Source: a virus. From it: a stretch of 29,961 nt of DNA. Below are positions 1 through 8,113 of this stretch, piece after piece; the first letter of the stretch is position 1, and each line of letters opens with the position of its first letter. The translations under genes were made by a program, and so were the position numbers. The stretch spans positions 1-29,961 of IMG/VR virus record IMGVR_UViG_3300013126_000163; one strand, 5' to 3'. Below the pieces are notes generated by a model, which worked only from the letters and a program-made list of their open reading frames with translations, did not search any database and was not told where the DNA came from.

Positions 1-777
1 GAGCAATTACGTAGAACGCAGTCTGAACTTACTAAAGCTAAGGGCGAAGAGATCCGCACTAAGTCTGCTCAGATTGACTACTATGCTAAGAATCCTGATG
101 AACTTATGTCAGAGATTGCTAAGCAACGTGGACTAGGAACAGAAGCAGGAAACACAAAAGCTAATGAGTTAGCTGGTCTATTAGGTCAAGTTACCTATGC
201 TAGAGATCTTGATAGAGCAAAACAAATTGCTGACATCGAACTCAAGAACGCACAAACAGAAGCACAAAAAGCTCAAGCTCAAAACTTTAGAGAACAGATT
301 GCTTCAGGTAAGTATGACTTTAAAGTTATTGCACAGAATGGTGTCACTCCGTCGCATATTGTTATCATTGATAAGAAGACAGGAGAAGAGAAAGTTAAAC
401 CGTTAAGTGAGAACTTGTTTGGCGGTACTCCTCCACCTGCTTCTGGTGCTGCTTCAAAAGATAAACCAAGTGCTGCTCAGTTTGATAAGCGTAACCAACC
501 TGCTGCTGCTGCTCCGTCAGCTCCTGCTACAACTGCTCCAGCTCCCGCTGCTGCACCTGCTCAAGCAGTTCCTGTTGTAGCTAGTCCATATAACCAAGAA
601 ACTGGAACTTATAGTATTGCATTAGATCCAGAGTATAAGCAGATTCAAGCAGATGCTCAAGCAAACTTAATAAGATTACAAACTGAACCTGCATATCAGG
701 CAGAAATAAATCAAAGAATACAAGCACTGCAAGCAAAGATTCAGCGGAACTTCGGCAATCGAGTAGTTATTCAGTAG
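1..777 (+). CDS. Internal virion-like protein, 3' part (5'-truncated by window edge)
   Basis: The frame is open from base 1 to the TAG at 775-777, so the true start lies upstream and the ATG at 106 is only an internal methionine. The first visible ~100 residues are charged and Ala/Gln/Lys-rich, likely helical coiled coil. A Pro/Ala/Ser-rich linker then covers about residues 140-190 of the visible part, followed by a short helical tail ending in NRVVIQ. It lies directly before the 1066-residue candidate ejected protein, whose Shine-Dalgarno overlaps this stop (TAGGAG). Position and composition fit an internal virion or tail-associated protein of a podovirus. No catalytic motif is visible. Function is inferred from context only. 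Confidence 0.6.
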   Translation, partial: EQLRRTQSELTKAKGEEIRTKSAQIDYYAKNPDELMSEIAKQRGLGTEAGNTKANELAGLLGQVTYARDLDRAKQIADIELKNAQTEAQKAQAQNFREQIASGKYDFKVIAQNGVTPSHIVIIDKKTGEEKVKPLSENLFGGTPPPASGAASKDKPSAAQFDKRNQPAAAAPSAPATTAPAPAAAPAQAVPVVASPYNQETGTYSIALDPEYKQIQADAQANLIRLQTEPAYQAEINQRIQALQAKIQRNFGNRVVIQ

Positions 778-784
778 GAGTCAC

Positions 785-3700
785 ATGGCTACATATGATG
801 TTTTAGGAGCTAGAAAAGCTGGCTTATCCTTTGCTGACATTGCAGAATACTTAGCACAAGGCACTGACTATGATTTAGCAGGTGCTCGCAAGGCTGGATT
901 AACAGATAAAGATATTGTTGAATATCTAAACCGTACTGATGCAACTGCGTTTGAAACCTTTACGGCTGCAGCTCGTCAGGCTGTTGGATCTGAGATTACT
1001 GGTGCTGCTCAGTTATTAGGTCAAGAACCCACTGCAGAGCAGGTGGCTGCAGAATCTCGTGTTAGGCAGATGACTGCAGAGAATCCTATATCTGGTGTGC
1101 TCGGTACAATTGCTGGTAGTTTAGTAAACCCATCCACACTAATCCCTGGATCACTATTACTCAAAGGAGCAAAAGGATTAGTAGTAGGTGGTGCAGTGGG
1201 TGGAGGAGCTGCTGGTGCATTACAGCCTATCTATGCTGAGGAAGACTTAGGAAGAGTAGCTTCTGGTGCTGCTGGTGTAGTCTTAGGAGGAGCACTGGGT
1301 GGTACAATCGGAGCATTGGTTAATCGTACTAGTCGTGGAGTAGTAAAGCAAGCAGGTAAAGAACTGCAAGATGTTAAGACTGGATTAACTACTGGTGCTG
1401 TGCAGGAGAATGTACCACTAAGTCCATTAGCTCAAGAGATTGCTCAAGTTAGTACTGCTAAGAATGTAGAACTACAAGACAGTATTGTTCCCTTGCTGCA
1501 ACAATTAGAAGACAGTGAACTAGCACAGAAACTAACTACTGAGATTGCTAGTGGAGATTATCGTACTCTATTTACAGATGCTCCGTTTAGACTAACTGAT
1601 ATACCTACGTCTAGGTTTACTGCTGCGTTTAGTGCAGATAATCCATTACGTGAACAGAACTTAGCAGCATATCTCAAAGCTGGATATAAAACAGAAGATC
1701 CAGAGCAGTTACTAACTCGTCTTGTATCAGCAAACAAAGGAGCTGTAGCTACTGAATTAGATACAACCCCTCTTAATATTCCTGCTGATTCTGCAGTAAA
1801 TTTCTTACTTAACCGTAAGGTACAAGAACTAGGCGGTCGTGATCTAATCAATGCTTACATCCCTGCTCTGCAGCGTGGTGTAGATCTTATCAACTCCATC
1901 GATGAACTATTCTTAAATGGTCGTGCTGCTGGTATGACTGACGCAGAGATCGCTGCAGTCTTTAAGAAAGACTTCGATGAAGTTAAACCTATTCTTTTCT
2001 CCGCTATTGGTAACGTATCTAATATTGGTCGTGCCCTAGCAGCAGCTAAAGCTCAGAAGAAAGTCTTAGGTTCTACTGAGGAGATCCTCAAAGGGCTGAG
2101 TAAAAACGGTGGTAAAGAATTAGGAGACATCTTTGCATTACGTGACGCTGTCTCGCAGATTAAGGCAGCTCCTGGGACAAGTTTTAGTAAGACAGAAGCG
2201 TTAGCTAATCTAACTAAAAATGCAGTTAAGCAGCCAGGATGGGCAGATAAATTCGGTGAGTTTGTAGTCAACTCCTACATCTCTGGTCTTGCTACTACTG
2301 CAGTTAATGCTTTCTCTGGTGTCGCTAAGATTGGTCTACTAGGTACTGAGCGTATTCTTCAAGCTGCTAATCCGTTTTCTAAGGCAAAGATTGGAGAAGT
2401 TCTTCCAGCATTTAGAGGTTTAATGGACGGACTACTAGAGTCTGCTTACTTTACTAAAGAAGGACTACTACGTGGCTCTCCACTAGATGCAGCAATGCCT
2501 GAGATTCGTGGTGCTATTGGTGCTCAAGAAGGTGCTACTAGAGCAGAAAAACTCTTAGGTCAAGTAGTTCGTGTCCCTAGTCGTCTTAGCGTTGGTGTTG
2601 ACGAGTTCTTTAAATCTATTTTCCGTCGCATGGAATATAATGCTCAAGCATATCGACTAGCTTCTTCTGGTAAGTTCGGAGATCCTGAGGCAGTATACAG
2701 TGCTTTGCGTAGAGTAAACACTAAGAGCCTAGACTGGAAAGATAACATCCTAAAAGCTCCTGAACTAGCAGGACTTCCTGACAATGTACGTACTAAACTA
2801 GTAGAAGATGTTCGTAACTTTGCTAAGCAAGCTACATTCCAAGCAGACTTAGGAAGCTTTGGTAATAAACTTTTAGCACTCCGAGCAGCTCATCCTTGGG
2901 TAGCTCCAGTAATTCCCTTCGTTAAGACTCCTATCAACATTATGAAGGATGCTCTGTCTTATACTCCGTTAGGTGTCTTCGCTAAGAATACTCCTACAGA
3001 TGTTAAGGTTGCTCGTACTGCAATTGGCATGGGTATTACTGCTGCGTTAGCTCAGCAAATCGTAGAAGGAAACATTACTGGTTCGTATCCTAAAGATGCT
3101 AACAAACGTAACGCTATGATTGCTGCAGGTATTCCTGAGTACAGTATTCGCATCGGAGATCGTTGGTATGCTTACGCTCGTGTTGAGCCATTAGCTACAA
3201 TTATGGGATCTAGTGTTGATGGTATTAACGCAGTGCGTGACTATGTAGATAAACCCTCCTACGATACTAAAAAAGAAAAGCAATTAGTAATTGATGTTGT
3301 AGCAGGTGTGACTAAGAATATTATTTCTAAGACATACTTAGAAGGTGTCTCTGGTCTTCTACAAACACTGCACGATCCAGAGCGTTACGGTGGTAGTTTT
3401 GTGAATAGCTTTGCTGGTTTACTAGTTCCATCTATTATTGCAGCTCCTGCACGTGGTAGAGATCCCTATGCTCGTGTAGTTACTAGTTTCGGAGAAGCAG
3501 TACAATCTCGTATACCTGACTTTGGTTTAGGTCTTCCTGTTCCTTCAAGACAAGAACTACCTGCACAGTCTAAATTATTTGGAGGAGAACGAGAGAATCT
3601 TTCCTATGGTTTAGCAGCTTATACTGGATTACAGTCTACTCCTGCTCAGCGTACAGCAATACAAGAAGAAGTAGCTCGTACTAAAGTAGACTACAATTTA

Positions 3701-3985
3701 CCTAGCAAGTCTTTACGAGGTGTAGAGTTAAATGGAGTAGATCAAGCTAAATATCAATCACTTTCTAGTCAGTATGCTGATACAATTCTTCCTGGTATTA
3801 TTTCATCTCCAGGATATCAAAATGCTCCTGATACTTTGAAGAAAGTAATTTTAGAAAAAGGACTTAGAAGTGCTAGAAAAGCAGCAACAAATTTATTATT
3901 AGCAGAGAAACTACAAGACCCTGACTTTAGAACTCAGTATGTTAGAGCAAGGCTTGAGAAAAAAGGATTAGAGCTAGAAGAATGA
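785..3985 (+). CDS. Large internal virion / polyvalent-type protein (1066 aa)
   Basis: A strong AGGAG lies 5 bases before the ATG. The N-terminus holds a tandem repeat: two copies of a GARKAGL-x-x-x-DI-x-x-YL unit in about the first 45 residues. Residues ~100-180 are Gly/Ala-rich and hydrophobic with several glycine-zipper stretches that could insert into membrane. A long helical middle follows. A region near residues 490-720 contains DEFFKSIFRRMEYNAQAYR and then HPWVAPVIPFVKTPINI. That pattern resembles the large polyvalent-protein-associated domains (LPD38-like) in proteins that phages inject with their DNA; this is recalled from the family and was not searched. The gene sits at the end of the structural block just before the lysis genes, as T7 gp15/gp16-type ejection proteins do near the end of theirs. 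Role in DNA ejection is inferred; no lytic transglycosylase motif was recognised. Confidence 0.7.
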   Translation: MATYDVLGARKAGLSFADIAEYLAQGTDYDLAGARKAGLTDKDIVEYLNRTDATAFETFTAAARQAVGSEITGAAQLLGQEPTAEQVAAESRVRQMTAENPISGVLGTIAGSLVNPSTLIPGSLLLKGAKGLVVGGAVGGGAAGALQPIYAEEDLGRVASGAAGVVLGGALGGTIGALVNRTSRGVVKQAGKELQDVKTGLTTGAVQENVPLSPLAQEIAQVSTAKNVELQDSIVPLLQQLEDSELAQKLTTEIASGDYRTLFTDAPFRLTDIPTSRFTAAFSADNPLREQNLAAYLKAGYKTEDPEQLLTRLVSANKGAVATELDTTPLNIPADSAVNFLLNRKVQELGGRDLINAYIPALQRGVDLINSIDELFLNGRAAGMTDAEIAAVFKKDFDEVKPILFSAIGNVSNIGRALAAAKAQKKVLGSTEEILKGLSKNGGKELGDIFALRDAVSQIKAAPGTSFSKTEALANLTKNAVKQPGWADKFGEFVVNSYISGLATTAVNAFSGVAKIGLLGTERILQAANPFSKAKIGEVLPAFRGLMDGLLESAYFTKEGLLRGSPLDAAMPEIRGAIGAQEGATRAEKLLGQVVRVPSRLSVGVDEFFKSIFRRMEYNAQAYRLASSGKFGDPEAVYSALRRVNTKSLDWKDNILKAPELAGLPDNVRTKLVEDVRNFAKQATFQADLGSFGNKLLALRAAHPWVAPVIPFVKTPINIMKDALSYTPLGVFAKNTPTDVKVARTAIGMGITAALAQQIVEGNITGSYPKDANKRNAMIAAGIPEYSIRIGDRWYAYARVEPLATIMGSSVDGINAVRDYVDKPSYDTKKEKQLVIDVVAGVTKNIISKTYLEGVSGLLQTLHDPERYGGSFVNSFAGLLVPSIIAAPARGRDPYARVVTSFGEAVQSRIPDFGLGLPVPSRQELPAQSKLFGGERENLSYGLAAYTGLQSTPAQRTAIQEEVARTKVDYNLPSKSLRGVELNGVDQAKYQSLSSQYADTILPGIISSPGYQNAPDTLKKVILEKGLRSARKAATNLLLAEKLQDPDFRTQYVRARLEKKGLELEE

Positions 3986-3988
3986 GAT

Positions 3989-4441
3989 ATGTCAGATCAA
4001 TTTGGATTTTTAGAAGGAGCAAAATCTGTAACTAGTAGTATGGATGCTAGTCGTGAAGTTAGCAAAACCATTACTAAGAGTATCACTGATGTACAGAAAG
4101 ACGCTGCATCGGCAGCACAACAGAAAGACTTAGAACGTAGAAGACAGATACGAGAATCTCAGGTCTTTAAAGAGCAGTACTTCAAAAGAGCATTGATGGA
4201 ATGGCAACGTCAAGAAACCATCCGTATCGAAGAAGCTAAAGTTAAAGCTGATTTCATAAGAAAGCATGGAGCTAAACGCTGGAATGAGATCGAATCCATT
4301 AAACAAAAGATAGAGAAACAAGACAATGAACTTAATCAAGAGTTTAGAAAAGATCTGGCTAAGAGTCGTAGAGCATTACTTATGTGCTATGCTTTGGCTG
4401 CAATCATTGCTTACTACATTACTTGGGGTCATAAAGGGTAA
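3989..4441 (+). CDS. Tail-anchored coiled-coil protein (150 aa), unknown function
   Basis: The ATG is 3 bases after the previous stop. The protein is highly charged and helical: Lys/Glu/Gln/Arg-rich from about residue 30 to 125, with heptad-like spacing. A single hydrophobic segment at residues ~129-145 (core LLMCYALAAIIAYYITW) lies very near the C-terminus. This predicts a C-tail-anchored membrane protein with a long soluble coiled coil. It is the last gene before the holin, with a 3-base gap, so it probably shares the lysis or ejection transcript. It is not an Rz-like spanin by layout, because those carry the membrane segment at the N-terminus. No family was recognised. Confidence 0.75.
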   Translation: MSDQFGFLEGAKSVTSSMDASREVSKTITKSITDVQKDAASAAQQKDLERRRQIRESQVFKEQYFKRALMEWQRQETIRIEEAKVKADFIRKHGAKRWNEIESIKQKIEKQDNELNQEFRKDLAKSRRALLMCYALAAIIAYYITWGHKG

Positions 4442-4444
4442 ATA

Positions 4445-4930
4445 ATGTTCACACTAATATCAACTGCTTTGTCCTTCCTAATGGGTGGACTACCTAAATT
4501 ACTAGACTTCTTCCAAGATAAGTCCGATAAGTCCCACGAATTAGAACTAGCTCGTATGCAGATGGAGCGTGAACTCCAGATGTTAGAACGTGGTTATGCT
4601 GCCCAGGCTAGAATAGAAGAGATAAAGACTGAGCAAGTACAGATGGAGACACAGGCTCAAGAACGGTCTGCTATGTATGCCCATGACATCGAGATTGGTA
4701 AGGGTGCATCGCAGTGGATTATTAACCTACGTGCTTCTGTAAGACCAGTGGTTACTTATTTATTTGTATTCCTTCTTATTGTAGTAGATATTGCTTCGAT
4801 ATGGTGGGCGTGGTCTAGTGGAGCAGCATTCGCAGAAGCTATCCCTATGGTATTCGATGCCGATGAGATGCAGATCCTTGCCTCTATTATTGCGTTCTGG
4901 TTCGGAACACAGGCGTTCTCTAGAAAATGA
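4445..4930 (+). CDS. Holin, 3TM (GTA-holin-like) family
   Basis: This 161-residue protein has an N-terminal hydrophobic/amphipathic segment (residues ~1-22), then a charged coiled coil (~25-85) rich in Glu, Gln and Met. Two transmembrane helices follow: one around residues 100-124 (VTYLFVFLLIVVDIASIWWAW) and one at the C-terminus (~143-158, ILASIIAFWFGTQAF). This order, short hydrophobic start, cytoplasmic coiled coil and hairpin of two helices, matches the 3TM holin family (PF11351-like), as I recall it. Its stop overlaps the endolysin start (ATGA), so the pair is translationally coupled, as expected of a lysis cassette. It would permeabilise the inner membrane at the time of lysis. Confidence 0.8.
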   Translation: MFTLISTALSFLMGGLPKLLDFFQDKSDKSHELELARMQMERELQMLERGYAAQARIEEIKTEQVQMETQAQERSAMYAHDIEIGKGASQWIINLRASVRPVVTYLFVFLLIVVDIASIWWAWSSGAAFAEAIPMVFDADEMQILASIIAFWFGTQAFSRK

Positions 4931-5403
4931 ATGTAAGTGACAAGTCAATTAAAGTTATCAAGCATCACGAAGGAGTGAGAACTACCCCATACCAGTGTCC
5001 CGCTTTATTGTGGACGATTGGTGTCGGGCATGTGATAGATCCCACACACGCTAGAGTTCCCTTAGCGGAGCGTAAATCGTTACCAATTCCTGAGGGATGG
5101 AATAAGAAAATATCGATGGAGGAAGTAGATGACATTCTTAGAAAAGACCTTGCTACTTTTGAACGAGGTGTTGAACGCTACTGTCCTGTCCAGCTCACTC
5201 AAGGTCAGTTCGATGCTCTTGTTAGCTTTAGCTTTAATGTTGGCTTGGGAACACTACAGCGAAGCACACTCCGTCAGAAGGTTCTTAGAGGCGATATGGA
5301 AGGTGCTGCCGAAGAGTTTCTCAAGTATACTATCGGTGGCGGTAAAGTCTTAAAAGGATTAGTCAATCGTCGTAATGACGAAAGAGCTATGTTCTTATCA
5401 TAA
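4927..5403 (+). CDS. Endolysin, GH24 lysozyme (muramidase)
   Basis: The 158-residue protein has the T4-lysozyme/GH24 layout. Catalytic Glu15 lies in HHEG, Thr30 in TIGVGH lies 15 residues later, and the conserved GH at 34-35 is present. The position equivalent to T4 Asp20 (Glu+9) is Cys24, in YQC. Later family motifs are visible: QFDALVSFSFNVG and the C-terminal RRNDERAMF. It cleaves the beta-1,4 bond between N-acetylmuramic acid and N-acetylglucosamine. There is no signal peptide or signal-anchor, so export depends on the holin encoded just upstream with a 4-base overlap. Length is normal for the family. No spanin pair was recognised downstream. Confidence 0.92.
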   Translation: MNVSDKSIKVIKHHEGVRTTPYQCPALLWTIGVGHVIDPTHARVPLAERKSLPIPEGWNKKISMEEVDDILRKDLATFERGVERYCPVQLTQGQFDALVSFSFNVGLGTLQRSTLRQKVLRGDMEGAAEEFLKYTIGGGKVLKGLVNRRNDERAMFLS

Positions 5404-5423
5404 AAAAACCCTCCGAAGAGGGC
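5402..5423 (-). terminator. Rho-independent terminator of the leftward module
   Basis: Read on the minus strand, CCCTC-TTCG-GAGGG forms a 5-bp GC-rich stem with a UUCG tetraloop, followed at once by seven T. The T tract is on the minus-strand side only; on the plus strand the hairpin is followed by CTATTAAG. It therefore ends leftward transcription arriving from the 42-aa gene and prevents it running antisense into the lysis genes. Confidence 0.85.
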
Positions 5424-5430
5424 TATTAAG

Positions 5431-5559
5431 TTAACGCTCAAAAGAAAACAGTAGTCTGAATATTCCTAAGTCTACGATTAGATGTCGACAATCATCATAA
5501 TCAGAGACATATTCAAAACCTACCATAAATCCAGTGAGAAAGTATAGTTCAAGACTCAT
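5431..5559 (-). CDS. Small hypothetical protein (42 aa), last leftward gene
   Basis: It begins ATG (complement 5557-5559) with AAGGA about 8 bases upstream, and ends at TAA (complement 5431-5433), eight bases before the terminator hairpin. The product starts MSLELYFLTGFMVGFEY: a short hydrophobic N-terminus, an acidic centre and a basic/hydrophobic end (RLLFSFER). It overlaps the previous 53-aa gene by 11 bases. Support comes from the Shine-Dalgarno, the overlap pattern typical of this module and the terminator just after it. No function can be assigned. Confidence 0.5.
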   Translation of the reverse strand: MSLELYFLTGFMVGFEYVSDYDDCRHLIVDLGIFRLLFSFER

Positions 5560-5710
5560 TTAATTTTTCCTTATAACTTTCAATTGCTCGGATGATGATG
5601 GCTTCTAAGCCTACCTGAAGTAAAAGCTTCTTTGCTTCCTCGTCCACATCTACTTCAAGATCAGCAGATCCATCCTCATTTTCAGTTAAGCTTAGTAGTT
5701 CTAGTTTCAT
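5549..5710 (-). CDS. Small hypothetical phage protein (53 aa)
   Basis: The start ATG overlaps the ribonucleotide reductase stop (ATGA, complement 5707-5710). The sequence opens MKLELLSLTENEDGSADLEVD, a beta-hairpin-like acidic segment, followed by an amphipathic helix (EEAKKLLLQVGLEAIIIRAIESYKE written in parts). This build recurs in many small podovirus proteins of unknown role. Coupling to the reductase suggests co-expression, not necessarily a shared function. Confidence 0.65.
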   Translation of the reverse strand: MKLELLSLTENEDGSADLEVDVDEEAKKLLLQVGLEAIIIRAIESYKEKLNES

Positions 5711-7614
5711 TTAACTGGACATGCACCACTGGCACACTCGTCCCCTCCATCAAAAGATGCTTCATCAATCTTAGTAATCAAGCGAGTCTTAGCAACTAGC
5801 TCCTCATACTGCTCTTTAGTAATCTCCTCCAATGGTGCTTGATGAAAACCATGCTCATTGTGTAGCAAGAAAGACAAGGACTTGTGGTTGTTCTTGTAGT
5901 TCTTAGCAAGGTACTTCTTAATCTCAGGTAGTTCTTCCTTACGATAGTACACTGTACAGGAAACACTATTGTCTGACCAATGAGCTTGCAACCATTTCAC
6001 TACTTCTAACTGATCAATCGCAGTCATCTCAGCAGCTAACTTTGTTCCCTCTGGATAGCAGAATGGGAAGCTAACTACCATTGTACTGTGATCTTCACTA
6101 CCATCAAAGTTACGCTGATACTCCACAGGATAACCGTGATCACGACAGACTTGTACTAAAGCGTGGTCTGCTGCGATACGAATCCTACGAATCATGTACC
6201 GAGAATACGCAGGATGACAACCCGAAGTAACACCTGGCAATAACGACAGAGTGCCTGAAGGTTTAACAGTGGTAAGTTTTACTGACTCAGGAAAGCCATG
6301 CTTAGCACTGTACTCTTTATCGAAAGCTCGTAACTCTTCATAAGCTTCAGATAACCAGCTACGTTGTTCATCACTTGCTTGCAAGACACCAGTAACTCCG
6401 ATGCCCATCCGCATATTACTATGTACAATATCTGCAGTCTCTTCGAGATGGCAGGGTAGTGCGAGACTGTGCTTGTTGATTCTATACAGCAGCTTACAGA
6501 TGTCTACGAATTCTTCTTTACTAGTTACATTCGATAGATATATCTCAGCTAAGCAACAAGTCTCATAAGGAGCGAGGGACTGCTCAGCACATGGATTGTA
6601 ACCCATCACCTTAGGATCAGGATACTGAGTCTCTCCCAGTCTTCCAATCTTTCTGCTAAGCTTTAGGTTTATTAAACCATAAGGCTCGCCCTTGCCTTCA
6701 TACCCATCCCAGAAATACTCATGGAGATCTTTGAAGTCGTTACATACTACACTGTTATTAGACATAGCTCTCCACGAAGGGATGTTACCCATGTCCCACC
6801 GTTTAGCCAATAAGTATTCAACGTCATCAGGATCACCAATAGCAATCTGAGCAGAGCGTCTTACATTACCAGCAACTACTACTGCACCGATAATATTCAT
6901 GATGTCGAGGCAGTCGATAGAGCGTAGCTGTCTACCTGCTCTCTTCTCCAAGATCTCACTGATCTTAGCAATACCCCAACATAAATCTTCAGCACCTGAA
7001 GCAGTGCCTCCGAAGCCCTTGATAGGAGAACCTTTACCTCTTACTAGGATAGTAGAATACGTAAAAGTAGTTTTACTATCGCTGAGGAAAGCTGCCTTAA
7101 GAGTCTTACCAAGTAACTGCACCCATCCCTCACGAGAATCAGGCACGATAAAGTCAGCGTCGTTACTATCCACACGAGTAGGAGTAACAAAACTGGAGTT
7201 AACAGGAGGAAGTTTTTGTACATGTTCTCTTTGAATATTATATCCAACTCCAGATCCTAACATTAATAAGTCCATTGCCCAAGTAAAGGGACGTACTGGG
7301 TGATCTATCACAGTGAAGGCACAGTTCTGTAGACTAGCCAGACCTAAGCGACCTACCGTCTCTGTCCCCATTTGCCACAAGAAGCGACCTGCTACAGTAC
7401 CCTTCAATTCCATTAGATACTTCTGTAAGCGTTTGTTCTCAGCGTCAGTAAAGCCACACTTAAGCTGATCATTAGACGCTGCTACGACACGATTCACTGT
7501 GTCTTCAAACTCTTCTGTAGGACTACCAGGATCTGCTTCATTCAAGCGACGAGCGTATGTCCTTTTGTATGTAATATATCCTACGGTACTAAACGGTGTG
7601 TTAAATTCTGTCAT
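5707..7614 (-). CDS. nrdJ: Class II (adenosylcobalamin-dependent) ribonucleoside-triphosphate reductase
   Basis: It reduces ribonucleoside triphosphates to deoxyribonucleotides for phage DNA synthesis. The 635-residue sequence matches the monomeric Lactobacillus leichmannii-type enzyme. Cys98 (SLQNCAF) and Cys353 give the active-site disulfide pair. Cys342 in NPCAEQSL is the thiyl radical site, with Glu344 two residues on; the 11-residue gap Cys342-Cys353 equals the 408-419 gap of the reference enzyme. The C-terminal redox pair is Cys627/Cys632 in CASGACPVK. It is somewhat shorter than the ~740-residue reference. No NrdA/NrdB or NrdD partner is present, as expected for class II. ATGA overlaps join it to its neighbours on both sides. 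All catalytic residues are present, so it should be active if the host supplies coenzyme B12. Confidence 0.95.
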   Translation of the reverse strand: MTEFNTPFSTVGYITYKRTYARRLNEADPGSPTEEFEDTVNRVVAASNDQLKCGFTDAENKRLQKYLMELKGTVAGRFLWQMGTETVGRLGLASLQNCAFTVIDHPVRPFTWAMDLLMLGSGVGYNIQREHVQKLPPVNSSFVTPTRVDSNDADFIVPDSREGWVQLLGKTLKAAFLSDSKTTFTYSTILVRGKGSPIKGFGGTASGAEDLCWGIAKISEILEKRAGRQLRSIDCLDIMNIIGAVVVAGNVRRSAQIAIGDPDDVEYLLAKRWDMGNIPSWRAMSNNSVVCNDFKDLHEYFWDGYEGKGEPYGLINLKLSRKIGRLGETQYPDPKVMGYNPCAEQSLAPYETCCLAEIYLSNVTSKEEFVDICKLLYRINKHSLALPCHLEETADIVHSNMRMGIGVTGVLQASDEQRSWLSEAYEELRAFDKEYSAKHGFPESVKLTTVKPSGTLSLLPGVTSGCHPAYSRYMIRRIRIAADHALVQVCRDHGYPVEYQRNFDGSEDHSTMVVSFPFCYPEGTKLAAEMTAIDQLEVVKWLQAHWSDNSVSCTVYYRKEELPEIKKYLAKNYKNNHKSLSFLLHNEHGFHQAPLEEITKEQYEELVAKTRLITKIDEASFDGGDECASGACPVK

Positions 7615-7787
7615 TCAGTTTCTTCCCAATCTACTTCTTTTAGAAGTCTGTTATAATTGTTTTCGATAGTGTCACTAAAAGTTTCTACTAAATCTTCTGA
7701 AGCTATGTCGAGTAGCTCCAGAAGTAATACCTCGTCCAAACTCTTCAACCGTTCTTTTAACTCTGGCAGTGTAAGAGTACGATTCAT
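7611..7787 (-). CDS. Small acidic helical protein (58 aa), unknown function
   Basis: It reads from ATG (complement 7785-7787) to a TGA that overlaps the reductase ATG. It begins MNRTLTLPELKERLKSLDEV and is almost wholly helical and acidic, with a Leu-rich middle (LLLELLDIASEDLVETF) and an acidic tail. The LPELKERL...LLELLDI pattern is common in small podovirus proteins of unknown role. The 4-base overlap suggests translation coupled to the reductase. Confidence 0.7.
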   Translation of the reverse strand: MNRTLTLPELKERLKSLDEVLLLELLDIASEDLVETFSDTIENNYNRLLKEVDWEETE

Positions 7788-7788
7788 T

Positions 7789-8088
7789 TTACTTTTTCTT
7801 AGCAGTTCGCTTAGCAGCGTTAACCTTAGCAGCCTTAGCTGGTTGAGTCAAACATGCTTCGATAAAGTCGATGGTCTTTTGTGCTGCTTCTTGAAATGCT
7901 TTGAGCTGAGCAACTGACTCTTTATGATTCCAGTCACTGCACCAGAAGCTCACTACATTCTTGGTATCTGCTTGTACTGTCATGTTAACTTGCCAGTCAT
8001 TGATGTCATCCAAGCGTCCATCTACTGTGATGAATGCATTATCGTCTGGGAAAAACTTATTAAATTTTACTGTCTTTTGTGGTTTCAT
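7789..8088 (-). CDS. Hypothetical protein with Lys/Ala-rich tail (99 aa)
   Basis: The start chosen is the ATG at complement 8086-8088, which has a strong GGAGAAGGAA just upstream. A longer form would need a TTG at 8142 and would overlap the upstream gene more. The N-terminal ~60 residues look like a small beta-rich domain (KFNKFFPDDNAFITVDGRL ... VNMTVQADTK). A helix (~63-82) and a basic tail (AKAAKVNAAKRTAKKK) that could bind nucleic acid follow. It sits between the DUF3310 gene and the 58-aa gene. Function unknown. Confidence 0.7.
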   Translation of the reverse strand: MKPQKTVKFNKFFPDDNAFITVDGRLDDINDWQVNMTVQADTKNVVSFWCSDWNHKESVAQLKAFQEAAQKTIDFIEACLTQPAKAAKVNAAKRTAKKK

Positions 8089-8113
8089 TTCCTTCTCCAA
8101 TTTGTGTGCATCG

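Noticed and set aside
5424-5460. Terminator for the rightward lysis genes at the same hairpin
   Set aside because: The plus-strand side has no T tract, so at most it works weakly in that direction.
6899-7247. Open frames on both strands inside the ribonucleotide reductase gene
   Set aside because: They are shadows of a gene with all catalytic motifs in its own frame; no ribosome binding sites and no protein-like composition.
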